NCBI GenBank assembly: GCA_964016885.1 | Contig: OZ024743.1 | Span: 161,812,992 to 161,876,991, forward strand | Direction: 5' to 3' | Source of the DNA: Eledone cirrhosa | Lineage: Eukaryota > Mollusca > Cephalopoda > Octopoda > Eledonidae | DNA: 64,000 nucleotides | Shown: in pieces, positions 26,008 to 37,818 of the stretch | Numbering within the stretch: the stretch's first letter is position 1 | Layout: the number at the start of each line of letters is the position of its first letter | Program-made: the position numbers and the translations under genes | The notes under the pieces: model-generated | Database searches by the model: none | Told to the model about the DNA's origin: nothing | What the model saw: the letters and a program-made list of their open reading frames with translations, nothing else

Positions 26008-26205
26008 TAACATCACCATTTAAAGTCCATTTTCCATGCTTGCATGGGTTACATATACTATAACGCTATGAGACTAAATAGATCAGGTGACCAAGTTTTG
26101 CTCATACAATCTGTTTTGTGTTTGGTTTTCTATGACTGGGTACCCTTCCTAACCACAATCACAGTACAGGAAGTACAGAGAGTGGACTGAGTGCTAGGAA
26201 TAAAT
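26008..26205 (-). mobile_element. RTE-like tail fragment
   Basis: Plus-strand CCATTTTCCATGCTTGCATGG followed downstream by CTGGGTACCCTTCCTAACC is the reversed LINE 3' UTR signature, diverged. Confidence 0.45.
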
Positions 26206-26252
26206 ATTACCATTTTTCATCTCTAAAACATTTCCTACTAAGCAGTAACCTA

Positions 26253-26498
26253 CAAGACTTATCTAAATAGAGTCCCTTGCCTATCTTTTGAATAAGCCAT
26301 GACCATGTTACATACTTCATGACCATGTTACACTAGTGTCTAACACCTTTAAGCAAAATAAGTGCATGTTGAGGACAAGACTTATCTAAATAGAGTCCCT
26401 TGCCTATCTTTTGAATAAGCCATGACCATGTTACATACTTCATGACCATGTTACACTAGTGTCTAACACCTTTAAGCAAAATAAGTGCATCTTGAGGA
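26253..26498. repeat. Recent 123-bp tandem duplication
   Basis: 26253-26375 and 26376-26498 are two copies of a 123-bp unit that differ at only one position I could see (CATGTTGAGGA versus CATCTTGAGGA). Confidence 0.95.
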
Positions 26499-26499
26499 C

Positions 26500-26925
26500 A
26501 TCAAAGGAAGATGGTCACTATTTCATTCAAATTATATATATTTTGTCATTACTCCCAAATTCTTTTTTGTAGACTATATGGAATGCCCCATAATCTTTTA
26601 AGTGTTTAGGGTCTCAAAAAGATTTAATGGGGCCATGGGCATAAGGTCCATGTCATACACTGGTTTCATGTTTTAATGGTACATGCTACACTCCACTGTC
26701 CAGAAAGTACACTGATAGCCCAATGACATATACATATACCCCAATGACCTTAATAGTTAGACAAAAATGATGGGGCCCTAGGGATATTGTAGTGATATAC
26801 AGTGTCTTTATATTTTATACCTGGTGGAGCCCATCTTCTCTCCAAGTCTGAACATAAACAATTTTTTTCAGAGAAGGAGACAGAGGAAGTAAGAAAGAGA
26901 TTTGGAGGAAAGATCAACTGAACTG
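26500..26925. other. Unclassified DNA
   Basis: No gene, RNA or known repeat recognised. Confidence 0.3.
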
Positions 26926-27062
26926 GTTCTTTTTTTTTTTATTGACCTCAAAAGGATAACAGGCAAAACTGACCCTAGTGGGCTTTGAACTCAGGGCACA
27001 GAGAGCTGGAATGAAAACTACAAAGCATTCTATCTGATGTTCTAATGACTGCTAATCAAAAG
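26926..27062 (-). mobile_element. SINE fragment, tRNA-derived
   Basis: A T-run is followed by the reversed body and a B-box region near 26980-27000, with a diverged head. Confidence 0.5.
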
Positions 27063-27069
27063 ATTATGC

Positions 27070-27530
27070 AAAGCAAAAATAGATACATAATGAAAGAAAG
27101 AAAAGAAAAGTGGAGGGAATAGGCATGGAAAGGAATTAAAAGATGAGAAGATATGAACACAATAAGGCTTGTATCTTTTAAGATTTAATGTCACAACAAC
27201 AAACCTATGGATGCTCCGAGTGACATGAAGGTAAAACAATAAATTTTAACCACAACAGAAAATGTTAAAGGAAGTGAAACAGATAAACCAATTGTTGCAA
27301 TTAAATTTACATCAATTACTGGTGCCTTAATAATGTTTTCTTTCAATGCTACACTATATTACAGATTATATCTATAGATTTTTAGCCAACATTATGTTTA
27401 CAAGGTGTGTATCTAGGGCCAGCTCCATCATTAGGCCAACTAGGCAGCCACTGAACCTTAAAGACCACAGCTTAATACAAATTTGCATAATTAAATAAAA
27501 TACCTTACTTCATGTAATCAATAAATAAAT
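27070..27530. other. AT-rich DNA, no gene seen
   Basis: No repeat family identified. CCAGCTCCATCATTAGGCCAA near 27420 is isolated. Confidence 0.3.
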
Positions 27531-27537
27531 CACTAGA

Positions 27538-27866
27538 TATCTTTGTGGTAAAGACCCCCTGCGATCATGAATAACCACCTAGAAAGTTCCCTTCTGACGC
27601 AAAAGTCCAGGCAAGGTATATTTGCGGAAGACCAACAATTGCCCATACATACCAGTCTCCCCTGTCCACAACAGTGATGATGTCCGAGGGAAAGGCAATG
27701 GCAGACAGCTTGGCACCAGTGACATCCTAACATACAGCTGGGTGAACTGGAGCAACAAGAAATAAAGTGTCTATCTCAAGAACACAACACACAGCTTGGT
27801 CTGGGAATCGAACTCACAACCTCACAATTGTAAGCCCAACACTAACTACTAAACCACACGCCTTCA
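27538..27866 (-). mobile_element. Full-length SINE, GTGCCAAGCTT-body family
   Basis: On the minus strand the tRNA-like head is at 27866-27785 with a B box near GTGAGTTCGATTCCC. The body GTGCCAAGCTGTCTGCCATT follows at 27720-27700 and the tail ends near 27540. It matches the plus-strand copy at 55830-56178, so it is a third SINE family with its own middle domain. Confidence 0.7.
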
Positions 27867-27881
27867 CTATTAGTGTTTAGG

Positions 27882-28158
27882 GTACAGTATGTGACATAGT
27901 ATGTGGTACAGTATGTGACATAGTATGTGGTACAGTGTTATGTGGTACAGTATGTGACATAGTATGTGGTACAGTATGTGACACAGTATGTGGTACAGTA
28001 TGTGACAGTATGCAGTACAGTGTTATGTGGTACAGTATGTGACGTTATGTGGTACAGTATGTGACATAGTATGTGGTACAGTGTTATGTGGTACAGTATG
28101 CGACATAGTATGTGGTACAGTATGTGACATAGTATGTGGTACAGTGTTATGTGGTACA
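27882..28158. repeat. Minisatellite, GTACAGTATGTGACATAGTATGTG unit type
   Basis: About 11 tandem units built from two alternating forms: a roughly 24-bp unit and a shorter one containing GTGTTATGTG. Units vary by deletion of 3-9 bp. Confidence 0.9.
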
Positions 28159-28342
28159 AGGTGTGCTCAAAACAAGGTGATTCTCTTTAGTCCATTCCTG
28201 AAGGATGCTTCTATGCCCAGTATTAGGCATGAAATTATGATGTCCTCTTTTTTGTCTTTTCTATATATGGTTTAACATTATATAAACACTTTACTACAGG
28301 TATATACTGAACTCTAATGTTTTTACCAATAAATTACAATAT

Positions 28343-29077
<735 letters not shown>

Positions 29078-29081
29078 ATAT

Positions 29082-29225
29082 TTATAGGAAGGGCATCTAG
29101 CCGTAGAAAACTTGCCAGACAAAGGTTCGGGTGGACCCACCAGTCATGTCAAAGGCATGACAACCTCCCTAGTGTTGGTGATTTACACGATAAACACACC
29201 CAGTACACACTGTAAGGTGGTTGGT
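29082..29225 (+). mobile_element. RTE-like LINE 3' UTR fragment
   Basis: GGAAGGGCATCTAGCCGTAG is the 3' UTR signature found at 33805 and 63115. A related second segment follows to 29225. It abuts the (GT)n tract. Confidence 0.55.
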
Positions 29226-29400
29226 AATCCAGCTGTAGAAATTTTGCCAAAGAAAAATTAGTATTACTTGGTTTACAATATGAGTGGTTATGGTGTGATA
29301 CACCATTTCAGATGTTTTCAGCATCTCGACAACTGTCCCCAATGAACCAGCTGTTTTCCCTGTCTTCATATCCTTAATTGCCTTACTATGCTGCAACTGA
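29226..29400 (-). pseudogene. RTE-like RT fragment
   Basis: Minus-strand KAIKDMKTGKTAGS and VVEMLKTS correspond to the conserved AIKDMKTGKAAGP block of the copy at 32180-32260. Truncated on both sides. Confidence 0.6.
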
Positions 29401-29865
29401 CTTTTATGGCTGGCCTCTCAGTTGGGTCCCCTTGGGGTAGACTATCTTCCTCCCAACTTAGACCTGCAATTGCCTTAACTTGAACTTAAACAAATCTGCA
29501 CTAATCTGATGCTTTCTATGAACACAAGCAAAGGCAATCCATAAACCTACATTCAATCCCACTTACCAGTCCCATACCACTATAAACAAGGTAAAAATCA
29601 AACAAGTCCTTCAAAATCATACCCCAACACCACCTGCAAAACAACTACCAACATAGACATTCATATGCATCAATTTTGTGTATCCACATCAAGGCCAGAT
29701 TCAGACCTTGGGGGGATCAGGGCACTTCAAGATTGTGGGGCCCCTGATACACAAAAAATTAAAATACACACCAAACCTTCAATTTTACATTAAAGTCAGC
29801 TGGCACAAGTAATTGGAATTGAAAAGTTAAACATACAGGTATTAAATTAAAAAAATCTAACCATC

Positions 29866-30010
29866 CACATTTTACATCCACTTTCCACACTGGCAGTGTT
29901 GGATAGGTTGTCACAGTCCAAGACCAGACATATCAGAGCAACATCATCTTGTTCATACATTACATATTTGGTATGGCTTCTATAGCTGGATGCCCTTCCT
30001 AACATAACCA
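29866..30010 (-). mobile_element. Truncated RTE-like tail
   Basis: Plus-strand CTATAGCTGGATGCCCTTCC at about 29980 and an ACATCCACTTTCCACACTGG end at 29870 give the reversed 3' UTR. Confidence 0.5.
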
Positions 30011-30535
30011 CTTTAGAGTGTTTACCGTCTCTAAAGCTGAGAAAATTTGATGAATTTTGCCACATTAAATACTTTTTGTTGAAAATATAGTTCTCGTTGT
30101 CAAAGGAGAAAAACTAAAAAGCCCAGCAGAGGATAATTTCCCCATTTGCCTTTCATTAAATCCAGCCTTGATCCACATACATGCATACATTTAGTTCCTG
30201 AATTGGTTTAATCCAATTGCTATTCTGAACATGAAATCATGTATGTATGATAACATTCATATGAATATGTGCATCTCGGCCCATGAGTATGTAATTCAGG
30301 ATTAAGTTTATAAATAAAAATCTATACACAAGAATTAATCAGTTCATGCAGGTGAGACTTATAAATACACACACATATAGACATACATGCATAAATACAT
30401 GCATACATATATATATACACATACACACATTTATATAAAGGAAGAGAGAGAGAGATTGCGTAATTGTGATTATGCATATACATATTTTTCTTACATTTAC
30501 ACAGGATGTATATATAAAACTAGATGAAATATATA

Positions 30536-30536
<1 letters not shown>

Positions 30537-30567
<31 letters not shown>
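30537..30567. repeat. (AT)n tract
   Basis: It runs directly into the reversed (ATC) end of the tail at 30568. Confidence 0.95.
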
Positions 30568-30570
<3 letters not shown>

Positions 30571-30960
30571 TCATCACTGTTTAACGTCCATTTTCCATGC
30601 TTATATGGGTCCACGACATGAGACAAGTCTGGCCAGATTGACAGCACCATTCCTTGCTCAGACAGAACTATAAAATTTGGCCGCGATTTTTACAGCTGGT
30701 TGCCATTTCTAACAACACCCACATTTACAGTGTGGAACTGGATGGCACCATTATGAGAAGGGACAGGCCAGTTGGCCTTGCCGTACTCTAATCACAGCAG
30801 AACCATTTGGGAGCCACAACCAGATTTACAATGTGGAGCTGGATGGTGCTGTTATGAGGGGGCGACAGGCCAGATGGCTGCGCTGTACCCTGCTCACAGT
30901 GGAGCCATAGTTTGAGAGCCACACCCACATTTACAGTGTGGAACTGGATGGCACCATTAT
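30568..30960 (-). mobile_element. RTE-like tail with internal tandem repeat
   Basis: It begins at the reversed ATCATCACTGTTTAACGTCC end. Inside, a segment of roughly 107 bp starting ACATTTACAGTGTGGAACTG is repeated about two and a half times to 30960. Confidence 0.6.
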
Positions 30961-30962
30961 AT

Positions 30963-30964
<2 letters not shown>

Positions 30965-30995
<31 letters not shown>
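30965..30995. repeat. (AT)n tract left of inverted repeat
   Basis: Left border of the inverted repeat at 30996-31262. Confidence 0.9.
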
Positions 30996-31000
<5 letters not shown>

Positions 31001-31262
31001 TCAAAATATTAATAAATATAGACATTCATGTGATCAAATATATTTTATTATATATATTTCAGAGGTACTGTGCTGTTTCCTCAGTACGTCCTCATCATTG
31101 AGGTAGGTCAGACATCAATTTATTTTATCTGATGAGGACGTACTGAGGAAACAGCACAGTACCTCTGAAATATATATAATAAAATATATTTGATCACATA
31201 TTTGATCACATAAAATATATTTGATCACATGAATGTCTATATTTATTAATATTTTGAATTAA
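30996..31262. repeat. Long inverted repeat, about 100-bp arms
   Basis: The left arm 30996-31097 and right arm 31130-31262 are reverse complements, separated by a 32-nt loop. The right arm is longer because of a short internal duplication containing TTTGATCACATA. The inner ends contain ATGAGGACGTACTGAGG. An (AT)n tract lies directly to the left, and another at 31357-31380 follows after about 95 bp. Confidence 0.9.
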
Positions 31263-31355
31263 TATTAACTCCAGAAAACTTCTTTGTTGAGTGCTTCTAA
31301 TCTATTGTAAAACTATATTCATTGATTAATCAATGAACCTTGTTTAACTTTTGGT

Positions 31356-31391
<36 letters not shown>

Positions 31392-31781
31392 AAAACGAGA
31401 CAATCATTTTATCACCTATAGATCAGGGGAGCACGTCAGATTATATCCTTACCAGAAGGCGTGATAGTGTCTGTTATAAATACTAAATCCCCCCCCCCCC
31501 CGTGAAGAATGCACCTCCCAACATAGCCTCATAGTTAGCGACCTCATAGTCAGGACTAGACGTACTCAACAACAGAGGAGGACTATATGGAAGTTAAAGG
31601 ACCCTACAGCCAGTAACAAATTTAAAAGCATATTACTTGATGCTTTTGACAGTAAGGAAGAGCAATATAGAGGAACAGTGGGAATTCTTGAAGGGTTAAC
31701 CTGCTGAAGGCAACAGATGAATTCTGTGGCTGGAGCAGACCTATAGGCAGGGAGAGAGTAACTTGGTGGTGGAATAGTAAG

Positions 31782-32717
31782 GTGGAGGAGACAATCAAGG
31801 CCAAAAAGCAGGCTTGGAAAGTATGGCGGGATGGGGGAAGTAGAGAAGACTATCAAGTGGCCAGGAGGGAAGCTAGGAGACAAGTGTACTTTGCAAGAAG
31901 GGAAGCCGAGGAAAGAAAGTTTAAGCCTGTTCTACAACGCGAGGACCAAAAACGTGAGGTGTTCAGGATTGCAAGACAATGTGTCAAGGAAAACCGTGAT
32001 ATTGTCGGCGAGAAGTGTGTTCATAACGATGATGGTATACTTGCCATCACTGATGCTGATAAGAAGGTAGCTTGGAAGTGTCACTACGAGAGACTATTAA
32101 ATGAGGAGAATAAATGGGAAAAAGATAGTCTGTCCCAAATTGATCCAATAGAAGGACCAGCGGTGCAAGTTAAAGGTAGTATAATAAGTAAGGCAATCAA
32201 AGATATGAAGACAGGCAAAGCAGCTGGGCCTTCGGAGATTGTTGCTTAGATGTTGAAAGCATCTGGAATGGTGGGACAAACTATGGTCACCCGGATAGTA
32301 AACCAAAGAATACAGAATAGGGTCATACCAAATGATTGGCGTAGCAGCATCATCATTAACTGCTACAAGGGTAAAGGAGATACCCTAGATAGGGGAAACT
32401 ATAGAGGCATTAAATTGATTGACCAGGTCATGAAGGTCACAGAAAGAGTTATAGCACAATTAATCAGAGAGCAAATTGATCTAGATGAAATGCAGTTTGG
32501 GTTTGTGTCAGGTAAAAGTACCATGGACGCTCTTTTCCTTGTACGACAACTACAGGAGAAGTACCTAGCTAAAAGTATAGCCCTATACTTAGCTTTTGTT
32601 GACTTGGAGAAAGCCTTTGACAGAGTCCCCTGCTCCATTAGCTGGTGGGCTCTTAGAAAACTAGGTGTTGATGAATGGCTTGTGAGAGCTATACAAGCTA
32701 TGTATAAAGAAAGTTAA
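31782..32717 (+). pseudogene. RTE-like RT, N-terminal half
   Basis: The frame from 31782 is a basic, helical linker rich in Arg, Lys and Glu and ends with an AIKDMKTGKAAGP block and a stop at 32247-32249. The next frame (32250-32717), in register with it, carries CYKGKGDTLDRGNYRGIKL, a DEMQFGFVSGKST block and LAFVDLEKAFDRVP (palm motif with the first catalytic Asp). It then stops at 32715 after IQAMYKES. In related elements the region after AMY leads to the QGSVLSPLLF and YADD blocks, and both are missing here. The reverse transcriptase is therefore non-functional. Confidence 0.85.
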
Positions 32718-32718
32718 C

Positions 32719-33515
32719 TTGTCTAACACTAAAGTTCCAGTATGTAGAAAGGAAAACAGGGTACAGGTACCCTCTGGAAAATGGCCATGCTCAGTGTGTA
32801 GGAAAGAAGTAGGCAGAAATTCCATTTTCTGTCTCAAATGCAAATTATGGGGACATAAAAGTTGTAGTGGGATCACAGGTAAACTATCTAAGAACGTAGA
32901 CTTTATATGTGGCCAATGCTCAGGTGCAATAAGTAGCAAGTGCCCACAGGATACTAGCTCCTTCTATTGCCCAGATGGTTCTATAGAAAAAGTGGGCACT
33001 TTCCGTTACCTGGGTGACAAAATCAGCAGTGGTGGAGGGTGCTCTGAAAGTACAGTAGCCAGAGTCAGAACGGGATGGAAAAGTTCAGAGAGCTTATACC
33101 ACTATTGACCACTAAAGGTTTCTCTCTAAAAATGAAAGGCAGATTGTATGATGCTCGTATACGAACAGCAATGTTACATGGCAGTGAGACATGGGCCTTG
33201 TGTACAGAGGATCTGCGCAGACTGGAGAAGAACAAAGCATCCATGCTCTGTTGGATGTGTAATAGTAATATACGCGAACGGCAAAGCATAAATGAACTAA
33301 GTGAGAAATTAGGAATAAGAGGGATCAGATGCTGTTTACTCGAAAGAAGACTACGTTGGTATGGTCACGTGATGCACATGAAAGACGACAGTTGTATAAA
33401 AAAGTGCAGAGCGATCAAAACTGATGGAACTTACGGAGTAGGTAGACCCAGAAAAACCTGGGACGATTTGATAAATTCCCACCTCACACATTTACACCTC
33501 TCTAAGACAATGTAA
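32719..33515 (+). pseudogene. RTE-like PHD-type finger and C-terminal domain
   Basis: Starts beyond the deletion. A zinc-finger segment CSVCRKEVG continues through spaced Cys pairs, a WGHKSC and CGQC, giving a C4HC3 pattern like a PHD finger. A RYLGDKISSGGGCSES block follows, then GSETWALC, RWYGHVMHMK and GRPRKTWDDL. The frame changes near 33074-33080, where the A-run is one base shorter than in the copy at 62370, so the finger and the C-terminal region are in different frames. Nearly identical protein is encoded in one frame at 62089-62868. Confidence 0.8.
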
Positions 33516-33955
33516 CTGGACCGAGAGCTTTGGCGCTACGCAGTAATACTTGCCTATGTACAAAGCGAAACCTACAATCAGTAGGCACCTCTTAACCAAA
33601 TATATGCCCCATCCAACTACCCCTACTCACTCCCACCAACACCACCCTTTCTCTGTAAAGTTATGTTGGTACCACAACATCCAGTCCAAAATAAATAAGG
33701 TTCTGTAGGTGTCACGACAAAAAAACACAGTCCACGCTGTAATGTGGCCGTGTAGGTAACACGGTAAAAACCTCCCAGTCCACACTGTAAACGTAGTTGG
33801 TGTTAGGAAGGGCATCCAGCCGTAGAAAACCTGTCAGACAGCCCTATTACGAGCGAGACATGGTCACCCGACCAATCTTGCCTCAAGTGGGACAATTCCC
33901 GTCTAAACCCATGCTAGTGTGGAAGATAGACGTTAAACGTTGATGATGATGATGA

Positions 33956-34600
33956 TACACATATCAATCTGGTGAACACACAAGCCAAATTGATTACTTG
34001 TTAGACAAGACAATTGGACTGTAATAAATACTAAGGCCTTCCATGGGGAAGAATACACTGCCCAGCATAAGTTAGTTATTAGTGACATCAAAAATAAACT
34101 GAAGACAGAACAAGACACGCAGGAAAATATGGAGATGGAGGGTTTGAAAACTAAAGGACTTCTCAGTTAAATATAGGTTTAGAAAGGCCCTACAGGATGC
34201 ACTTGGTGAGAGGGGTGACGAGCTAGATACATAGAAGATTGAGGGCAACTGGGAATTTTTATACAGCAATCTTTTGAGAACTACTGGCAACATTTGTGGC
34301 TGGTGTAAAGTGCCAGCCAGACTGAGGGTGACATGGCGGTGGAACAGCACAGTAGAGGCAACCATTAAAGCCAAGAGGCAGGCATGGAAAGACTGGAAAA
34401 ATGAGGGTAGCAGAGACCGCTAAGAAAGAAGCTAGGTGACAGATATACACAGCTCACAGAGACGCTGAAGAATGTAAATTTGCCAATGTCTTAAGACATG
34501 AGGATCAGAGGCATGAGGTGTTCTGTACTCCAAAGCAGTGTGTTAGTGTGAATCGAGATGGGGAAAAATGTGTTAGAAATGACGCACAACTCCTTTTTCT
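33956..34600 (+). pseudogene. Second RTE-like LINE fragment
   Basis: It begins directly after the (GATGAT)n tail of the preceding element. The plus strand reads HKLVISDIKNKLKT-like text near 34070, then the linker region found at 31650-31990 with several stops. It ends in a T-run at 34600-34617. A 5'-part fragment lying behind an independent tail suggests a separate insertion or recombination. Confidence 0.6.
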
Positions 34601-34853
34601 ATTTTTTTTTTTTTTTTGCTTCTCAATTATGCTCCATTCCTTTCCTTCTCTCCCTACCCCTCTTTCTCCTAACTTCCTTTCCTAAACCTCACACACTACC
34701 CCTACATCTACCTGTTCTTTCCCTATCTGAACTTATTTCATGAAGGACTTCTGTCCAAAATGTTGATACTTCTCCACTTCCTTCCAGCATGAACTTAATA
34801 TAACTCTATTTTTGCATTCCTATGTTTGTTTTGTTTTGTTTCATTTTACATGC

Positions 34854-34860
<7 letters not shown>

Positions 34861-34886
<26 letters not shown>

Positions 34887-34955
34887 CTCACACGCATACA
34901 TGCACACGTGTGTGTGTATATATATATACATACATACATATATACATACATGATG
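34861..34955. repeat. (AT)n, (TG)n and (CATA)n tracts
   Basis: Short mixed simple repeats (AT about 34862-34887, TATACATA about 34918-34950) bordering the unclassified repeat that follows. Confidence 0.85.
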
Positions 34956-35440
34956 GCTGCCCCCTCGTTATCGAGTATGGCCATTGCACGATATACCATT
35001 ATTAATAATTATTAATTAATTCTATCGTGCAATGCCTGTGCATGAAGATATTTTTTAAAGTGAGGAAAGACTGTGCACTGAGCCATACCACTCTCTGAGT
35101 GACAGTAGCTATAACCCGAAAGGAAGAAAAGATCAACATCATCGGTAACTACTGAGCCGCAGGTTTTATATCAGAGTTATCCCAGTTTCCTGAGTTGCCT
35201 TCTCCTAGAAGAATGCCCTAACAAAGGCTAGGTGTCCTTCACTCCCAGTGGTTTAACTGCGCGATCGAGTGTCCAGCCCAACTATTTCTATGTCCCGGCG
35301 CATATACACACACAAAATCAGCCTCCTCACCAAGAAAAACTTGGTGGGGTTGCCAGTTTCGTCGCGGACGACCCGACCATGTGAGAAGTTGTACTGGGTT
35401 ACCAGTTACCAGTAGCACTCAAGAGTGACCCTACATACAT
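34945..35440 (+). repeat. Unclassified dispersed repeat, copy 1
   Basis: Includes a short inverted repeat (CATTGCACGATA at 34981 and TATCGTGCAATG at 35023) and a 3' segment TTGGTGGGGTTGCCAGTTTC with CGACCCGACCATG and GTACTGGGTTACC, also found at 35645-35740 and reversed at 38208-38270. Family unknown. Confidence 0.65.
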
Positions 35441-35535
35441 ACATACACATCATACATACATAAATACATATATACATATATTTCTATATCCCCGCGCATA
35501 TACATACACATATACATATACATACATGTACATGT
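35440..35535. repeat. (CATA)n-type microsatellite
   Basis: Imperfect ACATACAT and TATACATA units. Another short (CATA)n tract at 35748-35764 precedes the R4-like element. Confidence 0.85.
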
Positions 35536-35549
35536 GCATATACATATTT

Positions 35550-35750
35550 ACACACTTTTGGATGGCCGTTGACTCATATGAGTTCTTCCGCCCTTTTCAG
35601 GTTTTGTTTTTTGTCCTGCAGGGTGTCCAAAATCACCCTCCTCATCAAGTAAACTTGGTGGGGTTGCCGGTTTAGTCGCCGATGACCCAACCATGCGACA
35701 GGTTGTACTGGGTTATATGTTACCAGTAGCACAAGAGTGACCCGAAATAC
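35550..35750 (+). repeat. Unclassified dispersed repeat, copy 2
   Basis: GATGGCCGTTGACTCATATG, then CAAGTAAACTTGGTGGGGTT and GGTTGTACTGGGTTA. It repeats the 3' part of copy 1 and is followed by (CATA)n at 35748-35768. Confidence 0.6.
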
Positions 35751-35774
35751 ATACATACATACACACAAACATTA

Positions 35775-36404
35775 TTGGTCCCCAAGAATCAAGACACCCA
35801 CTTGGCAAAAAACTACCAAACCATTGCATGCCAGAACCTGATGTATAAGATGTATACAGCCTGCCTGAACCTATTCCTCCAAGATCACTGTGAAAATAAT
35901 ATCATCATCACAGATGAACAAGCAGCTGGAAAGAAAGGGGTTTGGGGGTGTGCTGAACAACTCCTAATCAACAAAACTGTGATGTCGGAGGTGCGACAAC
36001 TTAGGAGGAATATGGCTACAGTCTGGCTGGACTACAAGAAAGCTTTCGATTCTGTTCCCCACTCTTGGATGATAGAGGCCTTCCGACTTGCTAAAGTCCC
36101 AGACATTATTGTCAGAGCCATAGAGAGGCTGTCTTCTTGGACTACTATCCTAAAGTTAAAGACAGAGAAGGAGGACTCTATTTTCACTGATAAAATAAAA
36201 TATCGCAGGGGTATATTTCAGGGAGACAGTCTCTCTGTGATATTATTCATCCTGTCATTAAATCCCTTGTCCTTTCTGCTCAAGAAATGTGAAGGATACA
36301 TCATTGGCTCACAGGAGGACAGAAATATGAACCTAACCCATAATTTCTTTGTGGATGAACTGAAACTATGCCAAGAACATGGATGGGATGAAGAAAAATC
36401 TTGA
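35775..36404 (+). pseudogene. R4-like reverse transcriptase, main part
   Basis: A 209-codon frame with YQTIACQNLMYKMYTAC (fingers), TDEQAAGKKGVWGCAEQLL, WLDYKKAFDSVPHSW (palm, first catalytic Asp in LDYKKAFD) and RGIFQGDSLSVILFILSLNP. The catalytic box is FFVDELKLC at 36345-36371. Where the family has Asp-Asp this copy has Asp-Glu (GAT GAA at 36354-36359). The frame then breaks near 36380-36400. Confidence 0.8.
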
Positions 36405-36971
36405 CCTGGTTACAACATTCTCAAAGGATATAGGAATGGAGTTTGGCCAAGATAAATGCTCATACATGACTGTAAAGCGGGGAAAAACAACAACCCAATC
36501 TAGCAACATTGTCATCGATGGCCTAACTGTTTCACTGATTCTGATGAGGACTGCTATAGATACCTGGGGATAGATGAGAACATATCCGGTATCTGTAATA
36601 AGGAACACATAACCAGGGAATACTTCACTCGATTAAGAAAGATATGGTCTTCAGAACTCTCTGCGCAAAACAGAACAGTGGCTCACAATGTGTTTGCTGT
36701 GCCTGTCCGAACACGAATGTTTGGAATACTCAATTGGACGATAGACGAAATCCGAGCAATTGATGTTAGAACACGAAAAATACTAAACAACACCGGAAAC
36801 TTCCACATCAACAGTGACATAGACCGCCTTTACTTCAAACGTAAGCAGGGAGGCAAAGGCCTAACATCAGTCCAGACAGCATTTGAATGTCGCATCATAT
36901 CCCTCCAACAACATCTACGAACCTCGAAGCTTAGGAGCCCGTCTCTGTGCATGAAACAGATAAGATCATAA
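36379..36971 (+). pseudogene. R4-like RT thumb and linker, shifted frames
   Basis: 36379-36573 reads KNLDLVTTFSKDIGMEFGQDK, the segment after the catalytic box, but in the +1 frame relative to the upstream part. 36678-36971 (frame changed again) contains TRMFGILNWTIDEIRAIDVR and TRKILNNTGNFH, a known block of this group. They are the same gene, broken by single-base changes. Confidence 0.7.
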
Positions 36972-37099
36972 GAGTTGGGAAGGAACTCCTCGAAAGATAT
37001 CCCCTGTGTGATAATCAAAAACTCACACCCAGGGAAGTCGCTCAGCAGTATCGCAGTGAATCCATGGATGGAAAACTGCATGCTTATTAGCAAAAAATC

Positions 37100-37818
37100 A
37101 TGCATGGATATGTTGCCAGGAAGCTCCAGAGTGAGAGTAATATAGATAAAGAAAGTAGTCTATCTTGGACCAACAACCGCTATATTGGCTCCCACTTTGA
37201 AGGATACGCTTTTGCAATCCAAAAACAGGAAATCAACACGAAATACCCGATTCACAAAAGAGATAGGGATGCAGGCAAAACACCTAGATGTGATAACAAG
37301 TGCAGACTCTGCAGAATTAACATTGACGATGTCACCCATGTCATAAGCACCTGTCCAAAGATGTCATCGTGGTACTATCTACCTATGAGGCATGATGTAG
37401 TGGCCAAAACACTGTACAACGCAATCCGTAGAAAAGATAGCCTCGATAATAAACGCAATAAAAGCTACAGCAATATGGAAGACATATATACATAATATGA
37501 AAGAGTACTGGTGGAATGTTCCAGTAAAAACCCCAATAAAATGCAGGCATAACAGACCAGATATGATATGGGACAGGGAGAAGAAAACATGCACAATAAG
37601 TGGAAGTTAGCTGCCCAGCAGATGCCAATATAATATCAAAGATTGGCGAAAAGGAGAATATTTATGCAGAACTGATGAGAAATCTGCAGATACTCCACCC
37701 TGATTACACCTTCAGATTTATGCCTGTGATTATTGGGGCATTGGGATATGTTAGTAACTGCCTCAATACAAATCTTGAGAAGCTAGGCTTCACAGGAACA
37801 GAAAGAACAACTAGTTAG
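37100..37818 (+). pseudogene. R4-like CCHC knuckle and nuclease-like end
   Basis: 37100-37495 carries CRLCRINIDDVTHVISTC, a C-x2-C-x8-H-x4-C knuckle typical of the restriction-like-endonuclease LINEs. From 37550 a frame shows RPDMIWDREKKTC, with the Pro-Asp of a PD-(D/E)xK nuclease, then a stop at 37606. The remaining strands continue in another frame (37600-37818) as EVSCPADANIISK and a VIIGALGYV stretch. The break at about 37600 is a one-base shift inside the nuclease core. Confidence 0.7.

Larger units (their letters stand above)
31383..33955 (+). mobile_element. RTE-like LINE, near full 3' portion
   Basis: The longest LINE here. In order: a 5' stretch at 31383-31780 from the endonuclease/linker region (a poly-C interrupts it at 31491); the linker and reverse transcriptase start (31782-32249); fingers and palm (32250-32717); a Cys-rich finger and C-terminal region (32719-33515); a 3' UTR (33516-33930) with AGGAAGGGCATCCAGCCGTAG; and a (GATGAT)n end at 33938-33955. 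The 5' half of the endonuclease is absent. It is inactive: a stop, a 1-nt shift and an internal deletion that removes the catalytic box (see sub-entries). Confidence 0.85.

Noticed and set aside
31126..31150. Hammerhead-ribozyme-like core CTGATGA...GAAA in the inverted repeat
   Set aside because: CTGATGA is followed 12 nt later by GAAAC, but the bases between cannot form the required stem II, and stem I/III pairing is not evident. CTGATGA also occurs at 47700 and 42133 without the right spacing. Treated as coincidence.
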